A stretch of DNA of 64,000 bases from HGM04593 sp045654645 (GCA_045654645.1 JAZONR010000060.1:1-64000), one strand, 5' to 3'. Shown: positions 1 to 8,314, numbered from the stretch's first letter. Numbers and translations are program-made. The notes: generated from the sequence alone by a model not told the origin.

Positions 1-129
1 ACCTTCTTCCAGGCAAAATGCCCTGTGTTGCCCACCGACACCCCCGATGACGTTGCGGCAAAGGTCCACGCTCTTGAATATGAGCACTTCCCCCACGTCA
101 TAGAAGAGATTTTACACACTCTCGACTGA
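1..129 (+). CDS. purN: Phosphoribosylglycinamide formyltransferase, C-terminal end (partial)
   Basis: This is the last 42 codons of a gene that begins before the window; the frame is open from base 1 to a TGA at 127-129. The readable tail contains CPVLPTDTPDDVAAKVHALE followed by HFPHVIEEIL. That resembles the C-terminus of PurN, which transfers a formyl group from 10-formyl-THF to GAR in purine synthesis. The match is from memory of the family (conserved V-L-P-x-D-T-x-x-x-L-A-x-x-[IV]-x-x-x-E-x-x-x-[FY]-P) and rests on a short fragment. The gene converges with pepT across a shared hairpin. Confidence 0.75.
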   Translation, partial: TFFQAKCPVLPTDTPDDVAAKVHALEYEHFPHVIEEILHTLD

Positions 130-135
130 TAACAA

Positions 136-167
136 AATAAGATTCAGCACGCGTGCTGAAGCTTATT
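136..167. terminator. Bidirectional hairpin between purN and pepT
   Basis: The arms AATAAG-a-TTCAGCAC and GTGCTGAA-g-CTTATT pair with one A/G mismatch around a GC centre at 151/152. The hairpin sits between two convergent genes, with an A-rich 5' flank and a T-rich 3' flank. It probably ends transcripts from both sides. Confidence 0.6.
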
Positions 168-218
168 CTATAGTCTATTACCAAAGCGCCAACGGCCCGG
201 CTAAAATCAATCTTTTTT

Positions 219-1463
219 TCACTTTGCCATTTCTGCCACGCCGGCAGCGATGTTCACAATTGTCATCACAGCCTTCTCCATTGACTGCACCGATACAAAC
301 TCGTAGCGGCTGTGGAAGTTGATGCCACCGGCAAAGATATTGGGGCAGGGCAATCCCATAAATGACAGCTGTGCGCCGTCGGTGCCACCACGAATAGGTT
401 TCACCAAGGGAGCTACGCCGGCCTGCTCCATAGCCTTTTTGGCAAGTTCAATGATGTGCATCTTGGGTTCAACCTGCTCACGCATATTGCGATACTGCTC
501 TTTGAGTTCAAGTGCTACCACCCCATCGCCAAATTTATCGTTCATCCTTGCCTCCACATCCTTCATAAAGGCCATACGGTCGGCAAAAATATCACTGCTG
601 TGGTCGCGGATTATGTAGGACACTGTAGCGTGGTCCACGCCGCCGTTGATGCCCATAAGATGATAGAAGCCCTCGTAGCCCTCGGTACATTCGGGCGACT
701 CCACAGCCGGTATCTCCCCAACAATGGCTGTTGCCACACGCAGCGCATTCAGCATCTTGCCCTTGGCATAACCGGGATGCACGTTGCGGCCCTGGATGGT
801 GAAGAGCGCGCTGCCGGCATTGAAGTTCTCGAACTCCAACTCGCCCTCGCCGCCACCGTCCATTGTATAGGCCCAATCGCAACCAAAAAGCGGCACATTG
901 AAGTTGTGGGCGCCACGACCAATCTCCTCATCGGGATTGAAGGCTATGCGTATCTTTCCGTGTTCAATTTCGGGATGTGCCTGCAGATAGGCTACAGCCG
1001 ATACAATCTCGGCAATGCCGGCCTTATCGTCGGCGCCAAGAAGTGTGTGTCCGTCTGTAACCACAATGTCGTGGCCACAATAGTTCTCCACCTCGGGAAA
1101 ATCGGCAACCTTGAGCACAATATTATCCTCCTTGCACAGCTCTATATCCCCACCGGCATAATTCTGCACAACACGTGGCTTCACATCCTTGCCACTGAGG
1201 TCGGGGCTTGTATCGAGATGTGCTATAAACCCAACCACCGGCAGTGCCTTATCGGTATTTGCAGGAAGTGTGGCATAGAGATAACCCTTCTCATCGAGGA
1301 CCACATCGCTGAGCCCCATAGCCTTCAGCTCCTGCTCCAGGAAACGGGCAAAGACAAACTGTCCTTCTGTTGTGGGCACTGATGTTGCATCGTCGCACGA
1401 CTCGGTATCGAATGTTACATACTTGAGGAAACGCTCAAGCATCTTTTCCTTAATTTCGCTCAT
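219..1463 (-). CDS. pepT: Peptidase T (tripeptide aminopeptidase)
   Basis: At 414 residues this is full length for PepT, a cytosolic zinc peptidase (M20 family) that removes the N-terminal residue from tripeptides. Visible M20 motifs are HLDTSPD (first metal histidine about H82, with D84), GADDKAG near 143 (bridging aspartate) and DEEIGRG near 178 (catalytic glutamate pair). GGTDG and FHSRYE follow in the C-terminal metal/substrate part. The ATG at 1461-1463 agrees with the family N-terminus. The gene is convergent with purN. The next gene upstream, the Smr protein, ends 27 bases before this start, so the two could be co-transcribed. Confidence 0.96.
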   Translation of the reverse strand: MSEIKEKMLERFLKYVTFDTESCDDATSVPTTEGQFVFARFLEQELKAMGLSDVVLDEKGYLYATLPANTDKALPVVGFIAHLDTSPDLSGKDVKPRVVQNYAGGDIELCKEDNIVLKVADFPEVENYCGHDIVVTDGHTLLGADDKAGIAEIVSAVAYLQAHPEIEHGKIRIAFNPDEEIGRGAHNFNVPLFGCDWAYTMDGGGEGELEFENFNAGSALFTIQGRNVHPGYAKGKMLNALRVATAIVGEIPAVESPECTEGYEGFYHLMGINGGVDHATVSYIIRDHSSDIFADRMAFMKDVEARMNDKFGDGVVALELKEQYRNMREQVEPKMHIIELAKKAMEQAGVAPLVKPIRGGTDGAQLSFMGLPCPNIFAGGINFHSRYEFVSVQSMEKAVMTIVNIAAGVAEMAK

Positions 1464-1490
1464 AATATCTTATCTTTTAATTGTCAATAA

Positions 1491-2576
1491 TCATTTTATT
1501 ATCACCATTGTGGCACCAAAACCATATTTCTGGAACGAGGCATCCTGGGACAAGCAACGCGGATACTTGCGGTGCAGCTCTTGCATTATAGCGTTGCGCA
1601 ACACCCCTTCGCCTTTGCCGTGAATGAACACTATCTTCTTGCCTTTGTATTTGATATTCTCATCAATGGTCTTGCGCACAACATCGAGCTGATGGTTAAG
1701 AATGTCGAAGCTGTTCATTCCGGATGTAGTCTCAAGCAGTTCTTCAATGTGAAGGTCTATCTCCAGAATATCTGTGCCTTTTGTCAATTTGGGACGCTGC
1801 GTAGGCTTAACACCCACTGCATCCTTCTTCGACAGCATTGCATCGCGCAGCTCTTCGGCATCAGTGAATATCTCTTTCGTGGGTTTGTCATCAACAACAA
1901 TGTCATAGATGAGTGCTCCCTCATCAAAGAAGGGATTTTCGCGGAAGAGATGAAGCTTGTAGAATTTAACAGTGTCTATGCGACGTTCAACATTCATCGC
2001 CGGTTTTAGTGCAAAAGGCTTCCCCTCCTTGAATGGCAACAGTTGCACACACACGCGCTCCATATCATTGAGTTCTTCACGCCCGAACTCCTCAATGAAC
2101 ACCTTGGAATTGGGTTCAAGAAGGCCATTGCCACGCGCTGTCCAGCTGCGCCCCTGCGCTGTGAGGTAGGTAAAATAGAGCCAGTAATTGCTATCGTTTA
2201 CAATATATGCCTCGAAACGGGAATTGTTGAGCGACTTCTCGTCCATAGGCAGATAGGCAAGCACCACATTGAGTTTCTCCCCCTCGGGGCGCTCCATAGG
2301 GCGGAATGTAACCTTGGGCATAAAATCCTCATCGTCATCGGCAGTGGGTTTTGCCGGCTGTGCCTTGCGCACCGGCTGCTGAGGCTCCTCCTTGGGGGCA
2401 ACACTCTTCTTCACAAAGTTATACTCATTAGTATCAACCACCACACATTCACGCACCTGCATAGGTATCTCAAAGCCATCCTTGTCCTCAACAAGAACAA
2501 TATCCTTACCACGGAAGCCTGTTACCACACCACCGCCACTCTCATAAATGAAACGTACCTTATCTCCTATCTTCAT
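1491..2576 (-). CDS. DUF2027 / Smr-domain protein
   Basis: The protein has 361 residues. The N-terminus (MKIGDKVRFIYESGGGVVTG) looks like the SH3-like DUF2027 domain of Bacteroidetes. A lysine/proline-rich linker follows at about 65-90, then a middle beta-rich domain. The C-terminal Smr domain shows LHIEEL, then FIHGKGEGVLRNAI and a closing GATMVII. Smr domains occur in MutS2 and in stand-alone nucleases acting on DNA or on stalled-ribosome mRNA. Which of these applies here cannot be read. The gene has its own upstream region with a dispersed repeat and a TATCTTCG -7-like box at 2597-2604. Confidence 0.9.
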   Translation of the reverse strand: MKIGDKVRFIYESGGGVVTGFRGKDIVLVEDKDGFEIPMQVRECVVVDTNEYNFVKKSVAPKEEPQQPVRKAQPAKPTADDDEDFMPKVTFRPMERPEGEKLNVVLAYLPMDEKSLNNSRFEAYIVNDSNYWLYFTYLTAQGRSWTARGNGLLEPNSKVFIEEFGREELNDMERVCVQLLPFKEGKPFALKPAMNVERRIDTVKFYKLHLFRENPFFDEGALIYDIVVDDKPTKEIFTDAEELRDAMLSKKDAVGVKPTQRPKLTKGTDILEIDLHIEELLETTSGMNSFDILNHQLDVVRKTIDENIKYKGKKIVFIHGKGEGVLRNAIMQELHRKYPRCLSQDASFQKYGFGATMVIIK

Positions 2577-2596
2577 CTCAAAACTATTTATCTATG

Positions 2597-2662
2597 CGAA
2601 GATAGAAATAAACGAGCAAAAATAAACAAAGTTTACTTTGATTTTTTTTACAGCGAGTGCAG
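2597..2662 (-). repeat. Dispersed promoter-like repeat, copy A
   Basis: This is a diverged copy of the element found twice upstream of queA and once at 47.9 kb. Shared blocks in order on the plus strand are aaacgagc, caaag-tt-ctttg and cagcgagtgcag. Read on the minus strand, it places a TTTG 22 bases before TATCTTCG just upstream of the Smr gene start, so it may supply that gene's promoter. Confidence 0.55.
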
Positions 2663-2664
2663 CA

Positions 2665-2976
2665 CTATCTGCACTGCACCACATTTCCCTCTGCAATCTC
2701 AAGAAGCTCCAACGGCACCTTCTCTACACACTCAACCCAGAGCAGGCTGTCGCCGTGCTGCCTTACAAAGTGAAACGACAGCTCGGCTACATCATCACCA
2801 CAATGCTCCACCTCGTAGTGCAAATGCGACAACACCCTCATCCTCTCATCCAACACTGCAAACGGCAACATCCCCACACCACCAGCAGTGCGTGAACGCA
2901 ATGAATTGCTGCTGCACGACACCACCACCGCAAGAGCCGCCATCAACACAAAGAAACGGGCTGTTCTACCTTTCAT
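2665..2976 (-). CDS. Small putative lipoprotein, unknown function
   Basis: The protein has 103 residues from ATG 2974-2976. A longer reading from 3003 is possible, but this start gives a clean lipoprotein signal: MKGRTARFFVLMAALAVVVS followed by the lipidated cysteine C21 and two serines. The mature part (about 80 residues) is rich in valine, leucine and glutamate, and I recognise no family. The opposite strand is also open over much of this stretch. The signal peptide is the reason for choosing this strand. It is probably tethered to the periplasmic or outer face of a membrane. Confidence 0.6.
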   Translation of the reverse strand: MKGRTARFFVLMAALAVVVSCSSNSLRSRTAGGVGMLPFAVLDERMRVLSHLHYEVEHCGDDVAELSFHFVRQHGDSLLWVECVEKVPLELLEIAEGNVVQCR

Positions 2977-3051
2977 AAAAGATAAAACAGCCCATAATAT
3001 CATTTGTTCAGTGATGCAAAAGTTCTACATCACCCAATCACCTGAAAACCA

Positions 3052-4086
3052 CTATAATTCCTCAACATTGCCAAAATGTTCCCACACGCGGGCAAAGCCA
3101 TACTCGCCCACACAGCCCTGCGGAACACGCAGCACAGCCGTTGAGTAGACTGCTGCATCGGCAATTTCGCCCGAACACATTGGAGCAGCCTCGCACAGCA
3201 CACGCAGGCTCTTCAGTGCCCTGCAGCTGCGCAGTGCCTGGTCGCCGACATTCACCACCGCAGCAGGAATGGTTATCTCCTCTATGGCACAGCAGTTATA
3301 GAAAGCACCATAACCAATGCTCAGCACACCATCGTGCAACTCCACACGCTCAAGCGAAGTACAATTGGCAAGCACACCCTGGTCGAGCATATTCACACCC
3401 TTTGGCAAAACAAATTCACGCAGGGAGGAACAGCCCCAAAAGGCACCCTTCTTCACAGCAGCCACAGTGGCGGGAAACGCAATACCCGTTAAGGAGACAC
3501 AGTCGCGGAAGGCCCATCCCTCGACAGAAAGCACCCCTTGGGGGAGCTCCACGCCGGCAAGAGAGCGACATCCGCAGAAGGCATACTCGCCCACCGACTC
3601 AACCATTCCGCCAATAGAAACACTCTGCAGCATAGCACAGCCATCAAAGAGCGAAGGCTCTATATTTATGAGATTATCTGGCAGATATACACTCTCCAAT
3701 GATGTACATCCCATAAAGGCCGCCCTGCCAATGACAAGTACCTTTGGTGGCAACACAAGAGCAACAAGCGACTCGCACCCCTTGAAGGCCTGCATACCAA
3801 TGAGATGCAACGCCTCATTAAAAACAACCTTGGCGAGCATAGTACACCCCTCGAAAGAGCCTATGCCGATGCTATCAACATTCTCTCCAAGCACCACCGA
3901 GCGCAGCCCAGTGCACTCCTTGAACGCCTCATCAAGAATATCGGTTACAGCATATACATTGCCACCATATTCAACAGTGGCAGGAATCTCTATGTCGCCC
4001 GAATATGGCACAAGTGCTTTGGTTACTATTGCCGAAAATTTGGTGTCATCGAGCAGATAGGTCAGTTTTCCTATATTAACAATCAT
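3052..4086 (-). CDS. BspA-like leucine-rich repeat protein (LRR_5), no signal peptide
   Basis: The protein has 344 residues and is almost entirely repeats of about 23 residues of the BspA/TpLRR type. Each has a G-C/A-x-x-L core, for example FEGCTMLAKVVF, FKGCESLVALVLP and FMGCTSLESVYLP, continuing to the C-terminus. The N-terminus (MIVNIGKLTYLLDD) has no signal peptide or lipobox and no C-terminal sorting domain is visible. It is therefore predicted to be cytosolic, unlike the secreted BspA adhesins. The fold suggests protein binding; no partner can be inferred. The gene ends 75 bases before the small lipoprotein and begins 10 bases after queA ends, so it may be co-transcribed with queA. Confidence 0.85.
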   Translation of the reverse strand: MIVNIGKLTYLLDDTKFSAIVTKALVPYSGDIEIPATVEYGGNVYAVTDILDEAFKECTGLRSVVLGENVDSIGIGSFEGCTMLAKVVFNEALHLIGMQAFKGCESLVALVLPPKVLVIGRAAFMGCTSLESVYLPDNLINIEPSLFDGCAMLQSVSIGGMVESVGEYAFCGCRSLAGVELPQGVLSVEGWAFRDCVSLTGIAFPATVAAVKKGAFWGCSSLREFVLPKGVNMLDQGVLANCTSLERVELHDGVLSIGYGAFYNCCAIEEITIPAAVVNVGDQALRSCRALKSLRVLCEAAPMCSGEIADAAVYSTAVLRVPQGCVGEYGFARVWEHFGNVEEL

Positions 4087-4096
4087 ATATTCTTAT

Positions 4097-5311
4097 TTAA
4101 GGTATAAGCAGCGAACTGTCGCCATAGCTAAGGAAGCGGAAGTCGTTTGCAAGGGCATAGTCATAGACAGCACGCCAGTTACCCTTTAAGAATGCCGACA
4201 CAAGCAACAGCAAAGTGCTCTTTGGTTGATGAAAATTCGTTACTATGGCATTTACAATGTGAAACTCATAACCCGGCGCAATCATTATTTGGGTGTGGGA
4301 ATGAAGCCTGTCGAGCCCCTGTGCATCGAGCCAGGCCGCCAGTGAACGCAAGGCATCAACCGAAGATATTTTGTGCTCACGGCTATAAGGAGTCCACTGC
4401 CCCACAAACAACTCATCCATCGTAATTGCCGGATTTTCGGCCACAAGCTCGCCCAGGAAGTAAAGGCTCTCAAGCGTGCGCACAGATGTTGTGCCAACGG
4501 CAACAGCCTTGCCATTATGAGCTATCAGCTTCTCTATCAAGGCTCGGTTCACCTCGATATACTCCTCGTGCATCTCGTGGTCGGCAATGAGCTCGCTCTT
4601 CACAGGTTTAAAGGTGCCGGCACCAACGTGCAGTGTAACCTCGGCACGCTCAACCCCCGCAGCATCAAGTGCAGAGAGCACAGCAGGAGTAAAATGCAGA
4701 CCGGCAGTGGGAGCGGCAACCGATCCCTTGACTTTTGAATAGACAGTTTGATAGGTGTGCGTGTCGCTCTCCTCGGTGCGGCGATTAAGATAGGGAGGAA
4801 TAGGCAGCTCGCCCGCAGCCTCAAGCAACTCGGCAAACGAGCATCCACAGTCCCAGCTGAAGCGTATGCTGTTCACAGCTGCAGCGGCGCTCACACGCTC
4901 CACCCGCAAAGTAACCTGCTTGCCACCAACCTCGATAAGTTGCGACAATGCACCACTCTTCCAACGGTTGGAGTTACCCACAAGACACTGCCACACACAC
5001 TGCTCCGTCTCCTGAAAAATCTGCTGATAGTCGGCCGGGGACTCTGGCTCAAGGCAAAAAACCTCAATTTGGGCACCCGTCTCCTTGCGAAAACGCAAAC
5101 GCGCCTGAATGACACGTGTATTGTTGAAAACCATCAGAGCTCCCTGCGGAATATATTTAGGTAAAGAGGAGAAATGCTCCTCGCTTATCACTCCTTTGTT
5201 ATAGAACAGAAGTTTGGAGCTGTCGCGCTCGGCAAGCGGATATTTTGCAATCCTCTCATCGGGCAACGGATAGTCATACTCTGCAATAGCTATTTCCTGT
5301 ATATCTTTCAT
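4097..5311 (-). CDS. queA: S-adenosylmethionine:tRNA ribosyltransferase-isomerase
   Basis: QueA moves the ribosyl group of SAM onto preQ1 in tRNA to form epoxyqueuosine, the penultimate queuosine step. From ATG 5309-5311 the protein has 404 residues and starts MKDIQEIAIAEYDYPLPDER, the usual QueA opening (Y-x-L-P-x-x-x-I-A). Visible motifs are MVFNNTRVIQARL, GSVAAPTAGLHFT, VGAGTFKPVK, AVGTTSVRTLE and NFHQPKSTLLLLVSAF. The frame stays open to 5584, but that extension covers repeats and a promoter, so I reject it. An AAGGAG lies nine bases before the chosen ATG. A well-formed promoter is at 5340-5372. Confidence 0.95.
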   Translation of the reverse strand: MKDIQEIAIAEYDYPLPDERIAKYPLAERDSSKLLFYNKGVISEEHFSSLPKYIPQGALMVFNNTRVIQARLRFRKETGAQIEVFCLEPESPADYQQIFQETEQCVWQCLVGNSNRWKSGALSQLIEVGGKQVTLRVERVSAAAAVNSIRFSWDCGCSFAELLEAAGELPIPPYLNRRTEESDTHTYQTVYSKVKGSVAAPTAGLHFTPAVLSALDAAGVERAEVTLHVGAGTFKPVKSELIADHEMHEEYIEVNRALIEKLIAHNGKAVAVGTTSVRTLESLYFLGELVAENPAITMDELFVGQWTPYSREHKISSVDALRSLAAWLDAQGLDRLHSHTQIMIAPGYEFHIVNAIVTNFHQPKSTLLLLVSAFLKGNWRAVYDYALANDFRFLSYGDSSLLIP

Positions 5312-5339
5312 TTCATTCTCCTTGTAGTTTTTTCTATTG

Positions 5340-5372
5340 CAAAGATAATAACAAACGAGCGAGATATACAAA
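5340..5372 (-). promoter_or_regulatory. Promoter of queA inside a repeat
   Basis: On the minus strand TTTG, 21 bases, then TATCTTTG: a full match to the Bacteroidetes -33/-7 consensus. It lies about 30 bases upstream of the queA start and is embedded in copy B1 of a dispersed repeat. Confidence 0.75.
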
Positions 5373-5475
5373 GCTTGCTTTGATATTTCACAGCGAGTGC
5401 AGTTTATCTTCGCTGGCACAGCAGAGATAATAACAAACGAGCGAGATACACAAAGCTTGCTTTGATATTTCACAG
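5340..5475. repeat. Dispersed promoter-bearing repeat, tandem copies B1 and B2
   Basis: Two near-identical copies start at 5340 and 5422 (offset 82). Both contain ataacaaacgagcgagata, caaagcttgctttg and gatatttcacag in that order. B1 has a perfect -7 box (TATCTTTG on the minus strand); B2 has TATCTCTG. A CAGCGA...TCGCTG inverted repeat lies between them. Related copies are at 2597-2662 and 47941-48023. Confidence 0.8.
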
Positions 5476-5477
5476 AG

Positions 5478-5610
5478 ACGACGCGCAAACAGCGTCGTTT
5501 GCGACGCCAATGCGAAAAAAGCATTGGTTGCGACGAAGGGAGGTTTACCTCCCCCGAGGAGTGTGCTTTAGCACCGAGATTCATCTTCCCAAAGGAGTGC
5601 GGTTTACCGC
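5478..5610. repeat. Run of five short palindromes
   Basis: Five separate perfect hairpins follow one another: ACGACGC/GCGTCGT (5478-5498), CCAATGC/GCATTGG (5507-5527), GGGAGGT/ACCTCCC (5538-5553), GTGCT/AGCAC (5563-5574) and GCGGT/ACCGC (5599-5610). The last three share a G-G/C-TTTA-C/G-C centre, and two are preceded by GGAGTG. No ORF with coding character is present. Function unknown. Confidence 0.7.
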
Positions 5611-5653
5611 CCCAAAAGTTTATCTTCGCCGTTCACTGCAGATATAAAAAACG

Positions 5654-5691
5654 AACAAGGATGAATGTGCATATGCACACTCATCCTTGTT
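5654..5691 (-). terminator. Rho-independent terminator of fba
   Basis: A 38-base near-perfect palindrome (AACAAGGATGA... centred on GCATATGC) is followed on the minus strand by CGTTTTTTATAT. It lies 34 bases past the fba stop. Confidence 0.85.
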
Positions 5692-5725
5692 TTATTATAC
5701 CCTATTATTTCAGGGCCTTACGCAA

Positions 5726-6724
5726 TTAAGCGAGCTTGTTGTCTGAACCAAGAACATTCACAATCTTGTGGATGTACTGCTTCTTCATATTGTCGCGAGC
5801 GGGGCCAAGATACTTTCTGGGGTCGAACTCTGCGGGGTTTGTAGCAAATACCTCGCGGATAGCAGCTGTCATAGCCAAACGGCTGTCGCTATCGATGTTG
5901 ATTTTACATACAGCGAGTGATGCAGCCTTGCGAAGCTCCTCTTCGGGAATACCGATAGCATCCTTCAATGCACCGCCATACTTGTTGATGGTCTCAACCT
6001 CCTCCTGGGGAACTGAAGAAGAACCGTGGAGAACGATGGGGAAACCGGGTAGCTCCTTCATACAGCCCTCGAGAACGTCGAATGCCAATGGGGGAGGAAC
6101 AAGCACGCCCTTCTCGTTGCGTGTGCACTGCTCGGGCTTGAACTTGTTAGCACCGTGAGAAGTACCAATTGAGATAGCCAAGCTGTCGCAACCGGTCTTT
6201 GTAACGAAATCTACAACCTCCTCGGGACGAGTATATGTGTGGTGCTCAGCAACAACATCATCCTCAACACCTGCAAGGATACCAAGCTCACCCTCAACAG
6301 TAACGCCATACTGATGAGCATACTCAACAACCTTCTTTGTGAGAGCAACGTTCTCCTCATAGGGGAGGTGTGAACCGTCAATCATCACTGAAGAGAAGCC
6401 CATATCGATGCAAGACTTGCAAAGCTCGAATGAGTTACCGTGGTCCAAGTGAAGAACAATCTCAGGGTTTGTGCAACCGAGCTCCTTTGCATACTCAACA
6501 GCACCCTCTGCCATATAACGGAGAAGTGTCTGGTTAGCATACTTGCGAGCACCGCTTGATACCTGAAGGATAACAGGAGACTTTGTCTCAACAGCAGCGC
6601 TGATGATAGCCTGGAGCTGCTCCATATTGTTGAAGTTGAACGCAGGGATTGCGTAACCACCCTCCATTGCCTTTGCAAACATCTCTTTAGTGTTTACAAG
6701 ACCCAATTCTTTGTAATTTACCAT
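5726..6724 (-). CDS. fba: Class II fructose-1,6-bisphosphate aldolase
   Basis: This enzyme cleaves fructose-1,6-bisphosphate to DHAP and glyceraldehyde-3-phosphate in glycolysis and runs in reverse in gluconeogenesis; it is a cytosolic Zn2+ enzyme. At 332 residues it is the shorter class II type. Visible motifs are IPAFNFNNMEQ near the N-terminus, VLHLDHGNS (metal histidine region near 92), MIDGSHLPYEENV, the glycine loop SIGTSHGANK and VLHGSSSVP. A -7 box TAAATTTG (minus strand, 6794-6787) lies upstream and a strong terminator follows. The gene is divergent from udk with 212 bases between the starts. Confidence 0.96.
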   Translation of the reverse strand: MVNYKELGLVNTKEMFAKAMEGGYAIPAFNFNNMEQLQAIISAAVETKSPVILQVSSGARKYANQTLLRYMAEGAVEYAKELGCTNPEIVLHLDHGNSFELCKSCIDMGFSSVMIDGSHLPYEENVALTKKVVEYAHQYGVTVEGELGILAGVEDDVVAEHHTYTRPEEVVDFVTKTGCDSLAISIGTSHGANKFKPEQCTRNEKGVLVPPPLAFDVLEGCMKELPGFPIVLHGSSSVPQEEVETINKYGGALKDAIGIPEEELRKAASLAVCKINIDSDSRLAMTAAIREVFATNPAEFDPRKYLGPARDNMKKQYIHKIVNVLGSDNKLA

Positions 6725-6898
6725 AATTAAATCTATTTAAAGTAGTTAATGATAATCCTTTACCATCACCTTGCGGTAATTCTCTGCAAATTTAATAAAA
6801 TCTTTCATTATAACATTATATAGGAATAAAAATTATGCACCACAAGCACTAAACTTTTTTTTACACGGAAAACATCGCTCATTATTGATAAAATGCAC

Positions 6899-6906
6899 TA
6901 TATTTG
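6899..6906 (+). promoter_or_regulatory. -7 box of the udk promoter
   Basis: TATATTTG matches TAnnTTTG 31 bases before the udk ATG. No clear TTTG lies at the expected -33 distance, so only the -7 element is claimed. Confidence 0.5.
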
Positions 6907-6936
6907 CCTAAATAAATTCAAGCACAATAGAATACT

Positions 6937-7548
6937 ATGTACATTATTGGCATTGCAGGCGGCACAGGCTCAGGAAAAACCACCGTCGTTAAAGAGATTG
7001 TTAATTCTCTACCCCAAGGCTCGGTAGTCGTAATTCCACAGGACTCCTACTATAAAGACAGCAGCAACGTCCCCGTTGAGGAGCGCCAGTTCATAAATTT
7101 CGACCACCCCGATGCCTTTGACTGGGAACTGCTCATTGAACAGATTGCGCAGTTGCGCAGCGGCAAGGCTGTTGAACAGCCCACCTACTCCTACATTACC
7201 TGCACACGCCAGCCCGAAACAATACACATCGAGCCCAAGGATGTGATAATCATTGAAGGCATTATGGCACTTGTCCACCCCGAGCTGCGCGAGCTTATGG
7301 ACCTGAAGATTTTCGTTGATGCCGATGCCGATGACCGCCTCATTCGCATAATACGCCGCGACGTCATTGAACGCGGCCGCACAGCCGATGCCGTCATCTC
7401 GCGCTATGAACGCATTGTAAAGGAAATGCACTGGGAATTCATTGAGCCTACAAAGAAATATGCCGATATAATTATGCCACAGGGCGGACACAACAAAAAA
7501 GCCATAAAAGCACTGCAGATGTCCATTGGATATTTCCTCGAAAAATGA
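6937..7548 (+). CDS. udk: Uridine kinase
   Basis: Uridine kinase phosphorylates uridine and cytidine in pyrimidine salvage. The protein has 203 residues. The P-loop GGTGSGKT is at residues 8-15. QDSYYKD, FDHPDAFDWELL and the PTYSY substrate segment follow in the family order, then EGIMAL and a FVDADADDRLIRRIRRD-type lid region (here RLIRIIRRD). The stop overlaps the start of the lytic transglycosylase gene (ATGA), so the two are translationally coupled. Confidence 0.95.
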   Translation: MYIIGIAGGTGSGKTTVVKEIVNSLPQGSVVVIPQDSYYKDSSNVPVEERQFINFDHPDAFDWELLIEQIAQLRSGKAVEQPTYSYITCTRQPETIHIEPKDVIIIEGIMALVHPELRELMDLKIFVDADADDRLIRIIRRDVIERGRTADAVISRYERIVKEMHWEFIEPTKKYADIIMPQGGHNKKAIKALQMSIGYFLEK

Positions 7549-8300
7549 GTATAAAGGCAAAAGACCTGCTTGCACCGGCACTGATGCTCGCACTCACTCT
7601 CACCGCCGTTGCAACATACCGCACCTCAACAACCGATAGCATAGACATAGAAAGTTGGGGCAATATACCATTATACACCTACATATCGCCCTATGCAGAA
7701 CTATCGCCCTATGACAACTACTTCAGGGAGGCAGCAGATACTCTTGGCTATGATTGGACACTTGTTGCAGCCATTGCATTCACCGAGTCGCGTTTCGACA
7801 GCACAGCCGTCTCCGACGCCGGAGCACGCGGTGTTATGCAGGTAATGCCCAACACAATGCGCGGGTTCAACATCCCCGACTCGCTGCACGCCCACAACCG
7901 CACAAACATAATGGCTGCGGCAAGGCTGTTATTGTCGCTCGACAAGCATTACAGATACATTAAACAGCCCGAGGAGAGGCTGAAATTCGTGCTTGCAGCC
8001 TACAATGCCGGCTATGGACACATAAACGACGCTATGCGCCTCGCCCACAAGTATGGCTACAACAAGTACAAGTGGGATAACAATGTCGATTCGTTTCTCA
8101 TAAACAAAAGCAAGAAGGAGTATTATACCGACCCACTGTGCCGCAACGGCGAATTCAACGGTTGGCGGGAAACGCTCTCATTCGTCAAGAAAGTGCACAA
8201 CAACTGGCAGCGTTTCTCCCACACGCAGAAAGACTACAGCGACTCCATAAAAAGAGAAATCACCACCAACACGCTCAAGAGAATAAAGTACAGCGAATAA
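7545..8300 (+). CDS. Membrane-anchored lytic transglycosylase, SLT domain (MltF-like)
   Basis: This enzyme cleaves the MurNAc-GlcNAc bond of peptidoglycan with 1,6-anhydro product formation. The protein has 251 residues. An N-terminal hydrophobic stretch at about 8-23 (LLAPALMLALTLTAVA) serves as signal or anchor. The SLT domain starts near residue 65, with catalytic glutamate E81 in AFTESRFDSTAVS, then GARGVMQVMPNT and the closing AYNAGYGH. It lacks the N-terminal solute-binding domain of E. coli MltF, being only the catalytic half. Coupled to udk by a 4-base overlap. Confidence 0.88.
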   Translation: MSIKAKDLLAPALMLALTLTAVATYRTSTTDSIDIESWGNIPLYTYISPYAELSPYDNYFREAADTLGYDWTLVAAIAFTESRFDSTAVSDAGARGVMQVMPNTMRGFNIPDSLHAHNRTNIMAAARLLLSLDKHYRYIKQPEERLKFVLAAYNAGYGHINDAMRLAHKYGYNKYKWDNNVDSFLINKSKKEYYTDPLCRNGEFNGWRETLSFVKKVHNNWQRFSHTQKDYSDSIKREITTNTLKRIKYSE

Positions 8301-8314
8301 ACGCACAAAAAAAA

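Noticed and set aside
456..1382. A 308-residue plus-strand ORF inside pepT
   Set aside because: Antisense shadow of a full-length, motif-complete pepT; no family features. The same applies to long antisense frames inside thrS (10627-11277), the TPR gene (12760-13737), the AlkD and SDR genes (48176-49648) and infB.
2043..2978. A 311-residue plus-strand ORF across the Smr gene, the repeat and the small lipoprotein
   Set aside because: Low-complexity antisense frame; the minus-strand genes have recognisable domains or a lipobox.
5312..5584. N-terminal extension of queA by 91 residues
   Set aside because: It reads through the dispersed repeats and a consensus promoter; the ATG at 5311 gives the family N-terminus and has an AAGGAG before it.
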